From Devosia sp. (GTDB lineage: Bacteria; Pseudomonadota; Alphaproteobacteria; Rhizobiales; Devosiaceae), in NCBI GenBank assembly GCA_017794705.1, contig CP051235.1, positions 1,489,010 through 1,553,009 of the forward strand: a stretch of DNA of 64,000 nt. The letters are read 5' to 3'. Every line of letters begins with the position of its first letter. The stretch's first letter is position 1. The notes beneath the pieces were generated by a model. That model saw only the letters and a program-made list of their open reading frames with translations, had not been told where the DNA came from and searched no databases. Positions 16,500-24,811 of this stretch are shown here, piece after piece. The position numbers and the translations under genes were made by a program.

Positions 16500-17677
16500 C
16501 CCTTACTCCGCCGCAGTAGCCGCATGGCGAGAATGCCGAGCACCGGCCCGATGGCCATCACCGCCAAGACGATCTGCCAGCCCCAAAGCGCGGCCGCCAG
16601 GGGCGTCAGTTGCACCGTCGCGATGGTCAAGGTGAAACCGAGCGCGGTCTGCAGGGTCAAAAGCGATCCCGAAAGTTCGGGCGCGGCGTGATCGGCGACA
16701 ATCGCCGAGAATTGCGCCGAGTCCGGAATGACCGAGGCGCCCCAGATCAGGATCAGCGGCAGCGTCAGCCACACCGGCCCGCCGAAGCTCAGGGCCGTCG
16801 CAATGGCAGCCGAGGCGCTGACCGCCATGGCAATAATGGTCACCTCCGCCTTGCCGATGCGGTCGCCGAACCGCCCGGCGATGACGCAGAACGGCGCGCC
16901 GAGAATGATGGCCAGAAAGGCCGTAAGCTTGCCGAGGCTTTCGGCGTCGTGCACATCCATGGTGAAGGCAAACGAGGCGGCGCTTGCCGTCGCGATCCAG
17001 GCCCAGAAGGCGAACAGTTCCCACATGTGGCCGAAATAGCCGAGATAGGCGCCGCGAATTGCCGGATTGGTCCAGGCTACGGCAATCGAAAGCGGATCGA
17101 AGCGCAACGCCCGCGCATGGCCCGGGCCAAGGCCGACAAACTGTGCCAGTACTCCGCCGGTGACAGCGAGCAGCGACGATCCGACGATGGCCATGCGCCA
17201 GTCAGTGCCACCCATGAAGGCCAGCAGATAGGGCAGTGACTTGCCGGTGGTCAGTCCCCCGACCAGCAGCCCGACCAGCAGGCCGCGATCCTTCAACCCC
17301 CAGCCAAAGGCGATCTTCATGCCGATGGGATAGACGCCGGCCAGCATGGCGCCGGTGAAAATGCGCAGGGCAATGGCCAGGTCTCCGCCGAGATGGGCGA
17401 TCAACAAGCCCAGGTTGGCCAACGCCCCGGCGACAGCGCAAAAGCCCATGACGCGGCGCGGATCAAGCCGGTCGGCGATGCCGGTTACCGCGATCACCAG
17501 CGCGCCGATCACAAATCCCGCCTGGACGCCGCTCGACAGCCAGGCCTGCCGGGCTTCGGAGATGGCCCCTTCCCGTGCCATGTCGGGCAGCGTCGCCGCG
17601 GTGGTGAACCAAAGGATCATGCCCAGAGACGTGGCGATCGTAAGCAGCGCAATGGCAATGGGCTTGGAGGTGGTCAT
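16496..17677 (-). CDS. Major facilitator superfamily transporter
   Basis: The 393-residue protein has 12 predicted membrane helices with typical MFS loops (ADRLDPRRVMG after helix 2, GRFGDRIGKAE in the second half). It resembles the CynX/NimT-like or nitrate/nitrite group in layout, but no substrate-specific motif is clear. The start region is preceded by a perfect 15-bp palindrome (17718-17732), so transcription is probably controlled by an unlinked repressor. Confidence 0.88.
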   Translation of the reverse strand: MTTSKPIAIALLTIATSLGMILWFTTAATLPDMAREGAISEARQAWLSSGVQAGFVIGALVIAVTGIADRLDPRRVMGFCAVAGALANLGLLIAHLGGDLAIALRIFTGAMLAGVYPIGMKIAFGWGLKDRGLLVGLLVGGLTTGKSLPYLLAFMGGTDWRMAIVGSSLLAVTGGVLAQFVGLGPGHARALRFDPLSIAVAWTNPAIRGAYLGYFGHMWELFAFWAWIATASAASFAFTMDVHDAESLGKLTAFLAIILGAPFCVIAGRFGDRIGKAEVTIIAMAVSASAAIATALSFGGPVWLTLPLILIWGASVIPDSAQFSAIVADHAAPELSGSLLTLQTALGFTLTIATVQLTPLAAALWGWQIVLAVMAIGPVLGILAMRLLRRSKG

Positions 17678-17717
17678 GGCCGACTATAGGGATAGTGCCG
17701 CTGTCGGCGCCACCGGA

Positions 17718-17732
17718 AACTGAAGTTCAGTT
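17718..17732. promoter_or_regulatory. Palindrome upstream of the MFS gene
   Basis: AACTGAA-g-TTCAGTT is a perfect inverted repeat with 7-bp arms, 40 bp upstream of the MFS start. Its size and position suit a repressor operator; the cognate protein is unknown. Confidence 0.5.
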
Positions 17733-17748
17733 GCTGATTAACTCGTAT

Positions 17749-17773
17749 TCAGCTAACTCCGCGAATTAGCTGA
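17749..17773. promoter_or_regulatory. Inverted repeat between the MFS and DUF2061 genes
   Basis: TCAGCTAA and TTAGCTGA form perfect 8-bp arms around 9 bases. It lies just past the DUF2061 stop (minus strand) and upstream of the MFS gene. It could be a terminator without a T-run or a second operator; the sequence does not decide. Confidence 0.4.
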
Positions 17774-17780
17774 TTTCTGA

Positions 17781-17981
17781 TTAATTACGGCCCCAGCGAA
17801 TGTGTGCCCACAAGCGCTCATGCAGGATGAAACAGACAAAGCCTGTCCCCGCCGCGCCCAGCGCCAGACCGCCCGCCGAGCCCCAGTTGCCGGTTGCCAG
17901 AAAGGCGAGCAGCGTCATGGTGACGAGGCCAATCAATTGCCAGGAAATGGCTTTGACGATGGAGCGGGTGCGGGTTTCCAT
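17781..17981 (-). CDS. DUF2061 small membrane protein
   Basis: The 66-residue product has two membrane helices and the family pattern TRSIVKAISWQLIGLVTM, then TGNWGSAGGLALG and HERLWAHIRWGRN at the end. DUF2061 proteins occur across proteobacteria, sometimes fused to or beside sulfate-assimilation genes, but their function is unknown. It is divergent from the XRE regulator. Confidence 0.88.
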   Translation of the reverse strand: METRTRSIVKAISWQLIGLVTMTLLAFLATGNWGSAGGLALGAAGTGFVCFILHERLWAHIRWGRN

Positions 17982-18108
17982 AGGAAATTCAATATCCTTT
18001 CACCGCTCCACATGCCGGTACAGCGCCTGTTTCGCAACGGGGGATTGGTGACCTCTGTAGTCCTTGTTCAGCGAATTGCCCCGTTTGTTGAAAATGATGA
18101 ACATATGT

Positions 18109-18120
18109 GTGAAACTTCAC
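18109..18120. promoter_or_regulatory. Short inverted repeat at the XRE start
   Basis: GTGAA-ac-TTCAC lies immediately before the XRE start codon. It could be an autoregulatory operator, but 5-bp arms can arise by chance. Confidence 0.3.
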
Positions 18121-18122
18121 GC

Positions 18123-18971
18123 ATGGACAAACGTGAACGTGCCGACCTGTTCCGCCAGCGCCTGCTGGAAGCTGTGGCGCAAAAGGGCTGGAGCCAGAGC
18201 CGGCTGGCCAGCGAGGCGCAACTCGACCGTTCCACGGTTTCTCAATTGCTGGGTGGAGAAGCAGCCCGCCTGCCGAGCAGCCAGGCGCTGGGTGAAATCG
18301 CCGGCACGCTGCAGGTTTCAAGCGACTGGCTGTTGGGCCTGTCCAACCATCGTGGCGGCGCCAGCGAAATCCTCGAGCAGGCGGTGCAGATGACCGAAGT
18401 GCAGCGGCACCCGGTCGATGCGCAGGTGCTCGACTGGTCGCTAGAGGCAGCCGGCGCCAAGATCCGGCACGTCCCCGCCGGTCTGCCGGACATTTTCAAG
18501 ACCGAAGAAGTCCTCACCTTCGAATATGAGGACGCGGTGCGCCGCACCCCGGTGCAGGCGATTGCCGACGCCCAGGCGCAGATGGACCTGTTACGGCGCC
18601 CCGAGACCGACATGGAAATCGCCCTGCCGGTCCAGGTCGCCGAAAGCTTCGCGCTCGGGCAGGCCATGTGGCAGGGGCTCAGCGCTCCGGTCCGCCGCAC
18701 CCAGCTGCAGCGCATGGCCGATGAGCTTGAAGACCTCTACCCTTCAGCCCGGCTCTATGGTTTCGACCAGCGCCAGCGCTACTCGGTCCCCTTCTCGGTC
18801 TACGGCCAGCAACGCGTCGCCATCTACGTCGGCCAGCGCTACCTCGCGTTTTCCGCCCCGCGCTATATCCAGCTCATGGCGCGCCACTTCGATGACCTCG
18901 TCCGCGCCGCCACCGTCCACGCCCACCAGATGCCCGACTGGTTGCGACAGCTGGCCAAACGCGTCCGGTAG
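18123..18971 (+). CDS. XRE-family transcriptional regulator
   Basis: The N-terminus is a Cro/C1-type helix-turn-helix (about 5-65: KGWSQSRLASEAQLDRSTVSQLL ... LQVSSDWLLGLS). The C-terminal 200 residues are soluble and have no recognised motif; they may bind a ligand or mediate oligomerisation. ATG 18123 gives the usual family N-terminus; an in-frame ATG at 18105 is also possible, and neither has a good ribosome site. A short inverted repeat (18109-18120) overlaps the start region and may allow autoregulation. It is divergent from DUF2061. Confidence 0.88.
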   Translation: MDKRERADLFRQRLLEAVAQKGWSQSRLASEAQLDRSTVSQLLGGEAARLPSSQALGEIAGTLQVSSDWLLGLSNHRGGASEILEQAVQMTEVQRHPVDAQVLDWSLEAAGAKIRHVPAGLPDIFKTEEVLTFEYEDAVRRTPVQAIADAQAQMDLLRRPETDMEIALPVQVAESFALGQAMWQGLSAPVRRTQLQRMADELEDLYPSARLYGFDQRQRYSVPFSVYGQQRVAIYVGQRYLAFSAPRYIQLMARHFDDLVRAATVHAHQMPDWLRQLAKRVR

Positions 18972-19013
18972 GGTCCGCGGGGACAATTAAGGCAAAGGCC
19001 AGGGCTCGCAGCA

Positions 19014-19155
19014 CTTTCCCTTCTTCCTCGATGGGAAAGGTGCCCCGAAGGGGCGGATGAGGGTGGAGCCACAATCGCCAAGCGGGCCGGGCCGCTGCCC
19101 CCCCTCATCTGACCACGCTGCGCGCGCCCACCTTCTCCCACAAGGGGAGAAGGAA
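19014..19155. repeat. Dispersed palindromic intergenic repeat
   Basis: Two hairpins, CTTTCCC/GGGAAAG (19014-19020 and 19033-19039) and CCTTCTCCC/GGGAGAAGG (19131-19139 and 19145-19153), flank a GC-rich middle with further complementary blocks (GATGAGGG and CCCTCATC). The design matches the Hyphomicrobiales repeat type that also interrupts cobN, with different arm sequences. It lies just past the XRE gene and contains no credible gene. Confidence 0.75.
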
Positions 19156-19343
19156 ATAGGGCCGTGCAAAAAAACTTATCCCCGCCCTTAGAGCCTGCCG
19201 TAGAGTCTTCCTCACAAGCCGCGCGTTGAGCTGAGGTGTACACGAGCACTTTGCGGGGTTTGGGCCGGTGTGTTGGTCGAGTCGCCGATCAGCAGGGTAA
19301 AGCGGTCAGGTAGCCCTCGGCCAGGGGGCAAGTGCAAGACGCT

Positions 19344-19572
19344 GCGCAACCGTCTGATATGGGTTGCGCCTGTTTCTCCAGTGATGGAGGGATAGATGCC
19401 CGTCTGGAAGGCCGGTCTAGAATCCGGCAACTGGACAAATCAGGGGCATGGCGCATCCGCGGGGCTCCGGAGGGCCCCGGCCTGTTCGTCATAGCCCACA
19501 AATCCCGGTTGCGCGGGGCGTTGTCCGCCTCACTTTTTACTACTAAGGATCGAGGTGTTCACCGCCCCGCGC
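19344..19572 (+). ncRNA. Candidate structured RNA (run of strong hairpins)
   Basis: Successive stems are seen: GCGCAACC/GGTTGCGC (19344-19351, 19362-19369); CTCCA-GTGA-TGGAG (19376-19389), whose loop is a GNRA tetraloop on the plus strand; ATGCCC/GGGCAT (19396-19401, 19444-19449) enclosing GCCGG/CCGGC (19411-19415, 19424-19428); and a 10-bp stem GCGCGGGGCG/CGCCCCGCGC (19511-19520, 19563-19572) enclosing CGCCTC/GAGGTG with one G-U pair. No known RNA class is recognised, and the plus strand is chosen only because of the GNRA loop. The 900 bases 18972-19895 contain no convincing protein gene. Confidence 0.4.
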
Positions 19573-19650
19573 CTGCTCTGCTTTGAGGTTCATCCCGTCG
19601 TGGGAGGTTTGGTATGCCGTTTTTTTCTGTCTCACGGTGCGCACCGCTGC

Positions 19651-19865
19651 GGGCATGACGGCGCTAAAGCCGCGCCTATGCCCTTCGCTGCACCTGCGAC
19701 GGCTCGGCGAAAAAGTTCGCCGGGGTCCTCAGCTTCATTTCGTCCCGTCCCTTTCAGGCGCTCTCATGGATACCTCGCGGACGAGCGGAGCGAGGACCCC
19801 GCCGGTCGTCCGGCGCCCGTCGGAGGGCCAACAATCGCCATAGCGACTAGCGTCATGGCGATTGT
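19651..19865. repeat. Palindrome cluster upstream of the SIMPL stop
   Basis: Four inverted repeats occur in 215 bases: GGGCAT/ATGCCC (19651-19656, 19678-19683), GGCGAA/TTCGCC (19706-19711, 19716-19721), CGGGGTCCTC/GAGGACCCCG (19721-19730, 19792-19801) and ACAATCGCCAT/ATGGCGATTGT (19831-19841, 19855-19865). The last one lies 30 bases beyond the SIMPL stop and could end its transcript, although no T-run follows. The whole looks like another dispersed repeat element. Confidence 0.55.
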
Positions 19866-19895
19866 GGTGCGGCCCGTGAGACGAATAGTGCCCCC

Positions 19896-20621
19896 TCAAT
19901 CCTCCAGGAAGTAAGTCACCGTCGTCACAACCCGCACCTTCTTGTCGATCTGTTTCTCGGCCCGGTCGTTGGGGATTTCGACGGCGGGCAGGATTTCGAA
20001 GACGCCCTGGTTGGCGGTCTTGATGTCGCCGACGGTGGCGTTGGAGGCATCAGCGAACTGCTGGGCGGCTTCGCGGGCGCGGGCGGTGGCTTCGGTCAGC
20101 ATGTCGCCCTTCAGATCATTGATGCCGGTGAAGATGAAGCTGGGGCCGGCGGAATAGGAATCCGAGGAGAATACGACGCCCGACCGCAACAGATCGGCTA
20201 CCGAGCGCGCCGCTTCGGCCAGTTGGTCGACCTCGGTGGTCGTGACCAGCAGGTCTTCTGTCAGAACGAAGCGGGTATCGTCAGGCACGGCGGCGGGATT
20301 GTATCCGGCGTAGCGGTCTTCAACGGTGATGTTCTGCACCTGGATGTCGTCGGCGACGAACCCCTGTTCGGCGAGGAACATGCGCACGGCCTGTTCGGAC
20401 GCCTCAAGCCCGGCCCGGGCGGTTTCGAGGTCAGGCCCGGAGGCCACGAACTTGACCGGCCAGAAGCCGAGATCGGCCCGGACCATCTGTTCGGCCAAAC
20501 CCTTGACCGTGACAGTGCGTTCCGGCGTCCGGCTCTCGACCAGCGACGTGCCGACAAACCAGCCGCCGCCCGCAATGCCGGCAGCCAGAATGACCGCCGA
20601 AAGGAGATAGATTATGCGCAT
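19896..20621 (-). CDS. SIMPL-domain (DUF541) envelope protein
   Basis: The 241-residue protein has one N-terminal membrane anchor or signal segment (about 5-25) and then a SIMPL/DUF541 domain: ERTVTVKGLAEQMVRADLGFWPVKF, followed by regularly spaced helices and strands ending VRVVTTVTYFLED. These proteins are periplasmic or membrane-anchored and form oligomeric rings in some species; their role is poorly defined. It lies 76 bases after dppF on the same strand and may be cotranscribed with the peptide importer. Confidence 0.88.
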   Translation of the reverse strand: MRIIYLLSAVILAAGIAGGGWFVGTSLVESRTPERTVTVKGLAEQMVRADLGFWPVKFVASGPDLETARAGLEASEQAVRMFLAEQGFVADDIQVQNITVEDRYAGYNPAAVPDDTRFVLTEDLLVTTTEVDQLAEAARSVADLLRSGVVFSSDSYSAGPSFIFTGINDLKGDMLTEATARAREAAQQFADASNATVGDIKTANQGVFEILPAVEIPNDRAEKQIDKKVRVVTTVTYFLED

Positions 20622-20697
20622 GTTTTCGCCCTCATGCAGATCGCCCCGTCCGCTGCACGGATTATCGGGGGAGGATCAAGGCGGAATTGCGACTGGC

Positions 20698-21678
20698 TCA
20701 GGCGGCGTCGCGGCCCTCTTCAACGGCATGGCAGGCCACGGTCGCCGGACCGGCCGGCAACAGCGCTGGCACCTCGGATTTGCAGCGGTCGTTGGCAAGC
20801 GGGCAGCGTGGATGGAAGGGGCAGCCGGGTGGCGGATTGATCGGCGACGGCAATTCGCCGGTCAGCTTGATACGTTCGCCCCGCCGCTCGGGGTCGGCAA
20901 TCGGGGTCGCCGACAACAGCGCCTTGGTATAGGGGTGGCGCGGATTGGCGAACAGGTCGTCGACCGGTGCCACCTCCGCCACCCGCCCCAGGTACATGAC
21001 CATCACGTCGTCGGCGACGTGTTTGACCACCGCCAGATTGTGCGAAATGAACATCATGGTGAGGTTCAGTTCGGCCTGCAGCTTCTTCAACAGGTTGAGA
21101 ATCTGGGCCTGCACCGACACGTCGAGCGCCGATGTAGGTTCGTCGCAGACCACGAATTCGGGGTCCATGATCAGCGCCCGTGCAATGCCGATACGCTGGC
21201 GCTGGCCGCCGGAGAATTCGTGCGGATAGCGGTCGCCTGCCTGCGGTGGCAGACCGACCAGTTCAAGGATTTCACCGACTTTCTTGCGGCGGCTCTTGTT
21301 GTCGCCGATGCCGTGGATCACCAGGCCCTCGGCGATAGAGTCACCCACGGGCAGGCGCGGATCGAGCGAGGAATAGGGGTCCTGAAAGACAATCTGGATC
21401 TTGCGGGTGGCGTCAAACTCGGCGCCGGTGTCCGGCCCGGCCAAAACCTTGCCCTCGAACAGGATTTCGCCGTCGGAGGGCGGGTAGAGCCCGACCAGCA
21501 TCTTGGCGAGGGTCGACTTGCCGCAGCCGCTTTCGCCGACAAGCCCCAGCGTGCGGCCACGTTCGATGGAAAGGCTGACGCCGTTGACCGCGGCGACCTG
21601 TCCGACGATGCGCTGGAAAATGCCCTTGCGCACCGGGAAGGTCTTCTTGATCTCGTGCATTTCAAGCAGGGCGTTCAT
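20698..21678 (-). CDS. dppF: Peptide ABC transporter ATP-binding protein (DppF/OppF type)
   Basis: The 326-residue ATPase has Walker [10 protein letters not shown], signature FSGGQRQR and Walker B VVCDEPTSALD. It ends with the oligopeptide-specific C-terminal extension, including a cysteine motif (CPFHPRCPLANDRC) that may hold a 4Fe-4S cluster as in Dpp/Opp ATPases. It overlaps dppD by 4 bases. With DppD it drives import of peptides (or another SBP_bac_5 ligand) through DppBC. Confidence 0.95.
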   Translation of the reverse strand: MNALLEMHEIKKTFPVRKGIFQRIVGQVAAVNGVSLSIERGRTLGLVGESGCGKSTLAKMLVGLYPPSDGEILFEGKVLAGPDTGAEFDATRKIQIVFQDPYSSLDPRLPVGDSIAEGLVIHGIGDNKSRRKKVGEILELVGLPPQAGDRYPHEFSGGQRQRIGIARALIMDPEFVVCDEPTSALDVSVQAQILNLLKKLQAELNLTMMFISHNLAVVKHVADDVMVMYLGRVAEVAPVDDLFANPRHPYTKALLSATPIADPERRGERIKLTGELPSPINPPPGCPFHPRCPLANDRCKSEVPALLPAGPATVACHAVEEGRDAA

Positions 21679-22691
21679 GCCGGTTCCACCTGACGTTCCT
21701 CGGACACCGCCATGTGTTCACGCAGCCAGCATCGGCACATGTGTGCGCCACCCACGTCAAACAGCGGCGGCACATCGGTCTCGCAGCGGGGCTCGTCGCT
21801 TTCACGACGGGGCACACAACGCGGGGCGAACAGACAGCCCTTGGGCAGGTTGGTCAGGGGCGGCACCCGCCCCTCGATCACCTCAAGCAGTTCCTGTTTC
21901 TCGCCGATCACCGGAATGGAGCGCAGCAGCGCCTGGGTGTAGGGATGCTGCGGCGACTTGAACAAGGTTTTGACATCGGCGAATTCAACGACCTGACCGG
22001 CGTACATGACCGCCACATGGTCGGCCATTTCCGCAACAATTCCCAGATCGTGGGTGATCAGGATGGTGGCGGTCCCGAAGTCCTTTTGCAGGTCGCGCAT
22101 CAGGTCAAGGATCTGGGCCTGGATTGTCACGTCGAGGGCGGTGGTGGGCTCGTCGGCGATCAGCACCTCGGGCTGGCAGGCCAGCGCCATGGCGATCATC
22201 ACCCGCTGGGCCATACCGCCGGACATTTCGTGCGGATAGGCCTTCATGCGCCGTTCGGGGTCGGGAATGCCGGTGGCCTTGAGCATTTCGATCGAGGCTT
22301 TCTCGGCCTCGCGCTGGCCCATGTTCTTGTGCAGCCGATAGACCTCTGCGATCTGGTCGCCAACCGTATGCACCGGGTTGAGCGCCGAGGACGGGTCCTG
22401 AAAGATCATCGAGATCTGATTGCCGCGCACCCTGGCCAGTTCGCTTTCCGAAATCTTGCGCAGGTCGCGACCGTGGAACAGGATTTCACCACCCACGACC
22501 TTGCCCGGATGCGGCACCAGGCCCATGATCGACAGGGCGGTGATCGACTTGCCGCAGCCGCTTTCGCCGACAACACACAGAGTCTCACCGGCCTGCAGGC
22601 TCAGCGAAACGCCGTCGACCGCCTGGGCAGTTCCGGCGCTGGTGTCAAAGCGCGTTTCGAGCCCGCGGATTTCGAGGATCGGTTGGTTCAT
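21675..22691 (-). CDS. dppD: Peptide ABC transporter ATP-binding protein (DppD/OppD type)
   Basis: The 338-residue ATPase has Walker [10 protein letters not shown], signature MSGGMAQR (Met rather than Gln at the usual glutamine, a common variant in DppD) and Walker [12 protein letters not shown]. The oligopeptide C-terminal domain has a cysteine motif (CLFAPRC, then CETD). It is the first ATPase of a dppB-C-D-F gene set, 11 bases after dppC. Confidence 0.95.
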   Translation of the reverse strand: MNQPILEIRGLETRFDTSAGTAQAVDGVSLSLQAGETLCVVGESGCGKSITALSIMGLVPHPGKVVGGEILFHGRDLRKISESELARVRGNQISMIFQDPSSALNPVHTVGDQIAEVYRLHKNMGQREAEKASIEMLKATGIPDPERRMKAYPHEMSGGMAQRVMIAMALACQPEVLIADEPTTALDVTIQAQILDLMRDLQKDFGTATILITHDLGIVAEMADHVAVMYAGQVVEFADVKTLFKSPQHPYTQALLRSIPVIGEKQELLEVIEGRVPPLTNLPKGCLFAPRCVPRRESDEPRCETDVPPLFDVGGAHMCRCWLREHMAVSEERQVEPA

Positions 22692-22702
22692 GTCCAGCCT
22701 TG

Positions 22703-23656
22703 TTATGAGTTGAGGCGCGGATCGAGCGCGTCACGCAGCCCGTCACCGAGAAGATTGAAGCCCAGCACGGTGATCATGATGGCAATGCCGGGGAAGAACA
22801 CCAGGTGCGGCGCCGAGAATATCTGGTTGCGCTCCGAGCCCAGCATGGTGCCCCATTCCGGGGTGGGCGGCTGGGCGCCAAGGCCCAGAAAGCTCAGCCC
22901 GGCCGCATCGAGAATGGCGGTGGCGATGCCGAGGGTTGCCAGCACCACGATCGGGGTCAGCGCGTTGGGCAGGATGCGGCGGAACAGGATGCGCCACTTG
23001 GAGCCGCCGAGCACACGGGTGGCGGCGACGAAATCGAGCTCTTTTACCGAAAGGACGCTGGCCCGCGTGACGCGGGCATATGCAGGTAAGGTGACAATGG
23101 ATATGGCCAGAAGGGCGTTCTGGATACCCGGGCCCAGTACGGCGACGATGGCGATGGCCAATAGCAGCGAGGGGAAGCCCAGGATCACGTCCATGACGCG
23201 CATGATCAGGTTGTCGAGGAGGCCTCCGAAATAGCCGGCGATCGAGCCCAGCAGCACGCCGAAGAACAGCGCGGCGGTGACCGTGGTCAGCCCGATCATC
23301 AGGCTGACGCGGGTACCGTAGACCACGCGGGAAAAGGCATCGCGGAAATTGCCGTCAACGCCCATAAGGTGCTGGGGACGAGAGGAATCACAGCCAAGGA
23401 TATGCACGCAAGGCGCCTCGCGGCGCGATACGTCCTCGACACCGATCAGCACGTCTTCGGGGCCGTAGGGGGCGATGAGAGGGGCGAAGATGGCGATCAG
23501 GATCAGGGTGGTGATCATGATGAGGCCCACTTGCCCCGACCGCTTCCGCAGAAGCCGGCCCCAGGCGCGTTTCCACAGGGGAACCGGGTCGCCCAGCAAC
23601 CCTTCTTCTGCAATGACTTCGCTGACGCTTGCCGATGCCCGGCCCAATGTCGACAT
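22703..23656 (-). CDS. dppC: Peptide ABC transporter permease (DppC type)
   Basis: The 317-residue protein starts with a cytoplasmic stretch, a membrane helix (VGLIMITTLILIAIFAPLIAP) and then the BPD_transp_1 domain with about five more helices. The EAA-loop is recognisable in VLSVKELDFVAATRVLGGSKWRILFRRILPN. The periplasmic loop after helix 1 is typical of DppC/OppC and contains two cysteines (APCVHILGCD). It follows dppB by 9 bases. Confidence 0.94.
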   Translation of the reverse strand: MSTLGRASASVSEVIAEEGLLGDPVPLWKRAWGRLLRKRSGQVGLIMITTLILIAIFAPLIAPYGPEDVLIGVEDVSRREAPCVHILGCDSSRPQHLMGVDGNFRDAFSRVVYGTRVSLMIGLTTVTAALFFGVLLGSIAGYFGGLLDNLIMRVMDVILGFPSLLLAIAIVAVLGPGIQNALLAISIVTLPAYARVTRASVLSVKELDFVAATRVLGGSKWRILFRRILPNALTPIVVLATLGIATAILDAAGLSFLGLGAQPPTPEWGTMLGSERNQIFSAPHLVFFPGIAIMITVLGFNLLGDGLRDALDPRLNS

Positions 23657-23665
23657 TCAGATTTC

Positions 23666-24745
23666 CTATTGCGGCCGGATGCGGGGATCAAGGTAGGAGT
23701 AGGAAAGGTCCACGATCAGATTGATGATCACGTAGGACACGGCAATCATCACAGTGAACGCCTGCACCACCGGATAGTCGCGGGCATAGATCGCCTCCAC
23801 CAGCATGCGCCCCACTCCGGCGAGGCCGAACACAGACTCGGTCAGCACCGCGCCGCCGAGCAGCGCACCCATCTGCAGGCCAAGGATTGTCACGACAGGC
23901 AGCATGGCGTTGCCCAGGGCATGCTTGCGCACGACGTCGCCTTGCGGCACGCCCTTGGCGCGGGCGGTGCGGATATAGTCGCGGCCCAGCACATCGAGCA
24001 GCGAGGAACGGGTCATGCGGGCAATCACCGCCATGGGAATGGTGGCAAGCGCAATGACCGGCAGGATCATGTGGCGCACCGCGTCGGAGAAGGTCTTCCA
24101 GTCGCCGGTGACCAGCGCATTGAAGATGTAGAAGTTCGACAAGAACTCGAGGAATTTCGCCCAGGTCGTGTCTGCGGCAACCTGCCATTGCCAGACTTCG
24201 TAGAAGGGCACCGGGATGATGCCGGCGGAGAGGCGTCCGGAGGGCGGCAGCCAGAACGGCGTTCCGCGCAACAGTACGCCGAACAGGTAGGCCAGCATCA
24301 GCCCCAGCCAGAAGACGGGCATCGAGATGCCGACGTTGGCGACGATCATGGTGGCGACGTCTGTGAGCGAATTCGGCTTGCGGGCGGCCAGAATGCCCAG
24401 CGTGACACCCACGACGGTGGCCACGATCAGCGCCAGCAGCGCCAGTTCGATTGTGAGCGGGAAGCGCTCGACCAGGATCTGGGTAACCGGGCGCGAGAAG
24501 CGGATGGATTCGCCAAAATCGCCTTGGGCGACATTGGTCATGTAGATGAAGAATTGTGTGGTGATCGGCTCATCGAGGCCGAAGCGCTCGGTGAAGGCTT
24601 CGCAGGTCGCGGCAGAGGCCTTTTCGCCCAGCATGGCCCTGCAGGGTTCACCGGGGATCAGGCGGGCCATGACGAAGGTCACGACCAGGATGCCGAAAAG
24701 CACCGGTATGGAAATCAGCAGGCGGCGGGCCGCGTATCCGAGCAT
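23666..24745 (-). CDS. dppB: Peptide ABC transporter permease (DppB type)
   Basis: The 359-residue protein begins MLGYAARRLLISIPVLFGI, the classic DppB/OppB N-terminal helix, then has a periplasmic loop with two cysteines and about five more helices. The EAA-loop (DVLGRDYIRTARAKGVPQGDVVRKH) docks to the ATPases. A strong stem-loop separates it from dppA upstream. Confidence 0.95.
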   Translation of the reverse strand: MLGYAARRLLISIPVLFGILVVTFVMARLIPGEPCRAMLGEKASAATCEAFTERFGLDEPITTQFFIYMTNVAQGDFGESIRFSRPVTQILVERFPLTIELALLALIVATVVGVTLGILAARKPNSLTDVATMIVANVGISMPVFWLGLMLAYLFGVLLRGTPFWLPPSGRLSAGIIPVPFYEVWQWQVAADTTWAKFLEFLSNFYIFNALVTGDWKTFSDAVRHMILPVIALATIPMAVIARMTRSSLLDVLGRDYIRTARAKGVPQGDVVRKHALGNAMLPVVTILGLQMGALLGGAVLTESVFGLAGVGRMLVEAIYARDYPVVQAFTVMIAVSYVIINLIVDLSYSYLDPRIRPQ

Positions 24746-24766
24746 GGAGTGGTCCTGAATATGAAT

Positions 24767-24792
24767 GGGGTGAGCGGCAAACCGCTCACCCC
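24767..24792 (-). promoter_or_regulatory. Intercistronic stem-loop between dppA and dppB
   Basis: An 11-bp perfect stem (GGGGTGAGCGG with its complement) closes a 4-base loop (TTTG on the transcript). No T-run follows, so it is more likely to protect the dppA mRNA 3' end or attenuate than to terminate fully. The other three binding-protein genes heading operons in this window have the same arrangement. Confidence 0.75.
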
Positions 24793-24811
24793 TTGTTTGT
24801 GGTTCGCCGAA

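Noticed and set aside
19212..19501. Two overlapping minus-strand open frames of about 70 codons
   Set aside because: They overlap each other in different frames, lack ribosome sites and lie over strong hairpins; a structured RNA or repeat explains the region better.
19170..19640. tmRNA, RNase P RNA, SRP RNA or 6S RNA
   Set aside because: Short resemblances (for example AGAATCCGGC, and GTAGTAAAAAGTG on the minus strand) were checked, but no tag codons with stop, no conserved RNase P core and no SRP tetraloop motif were found.
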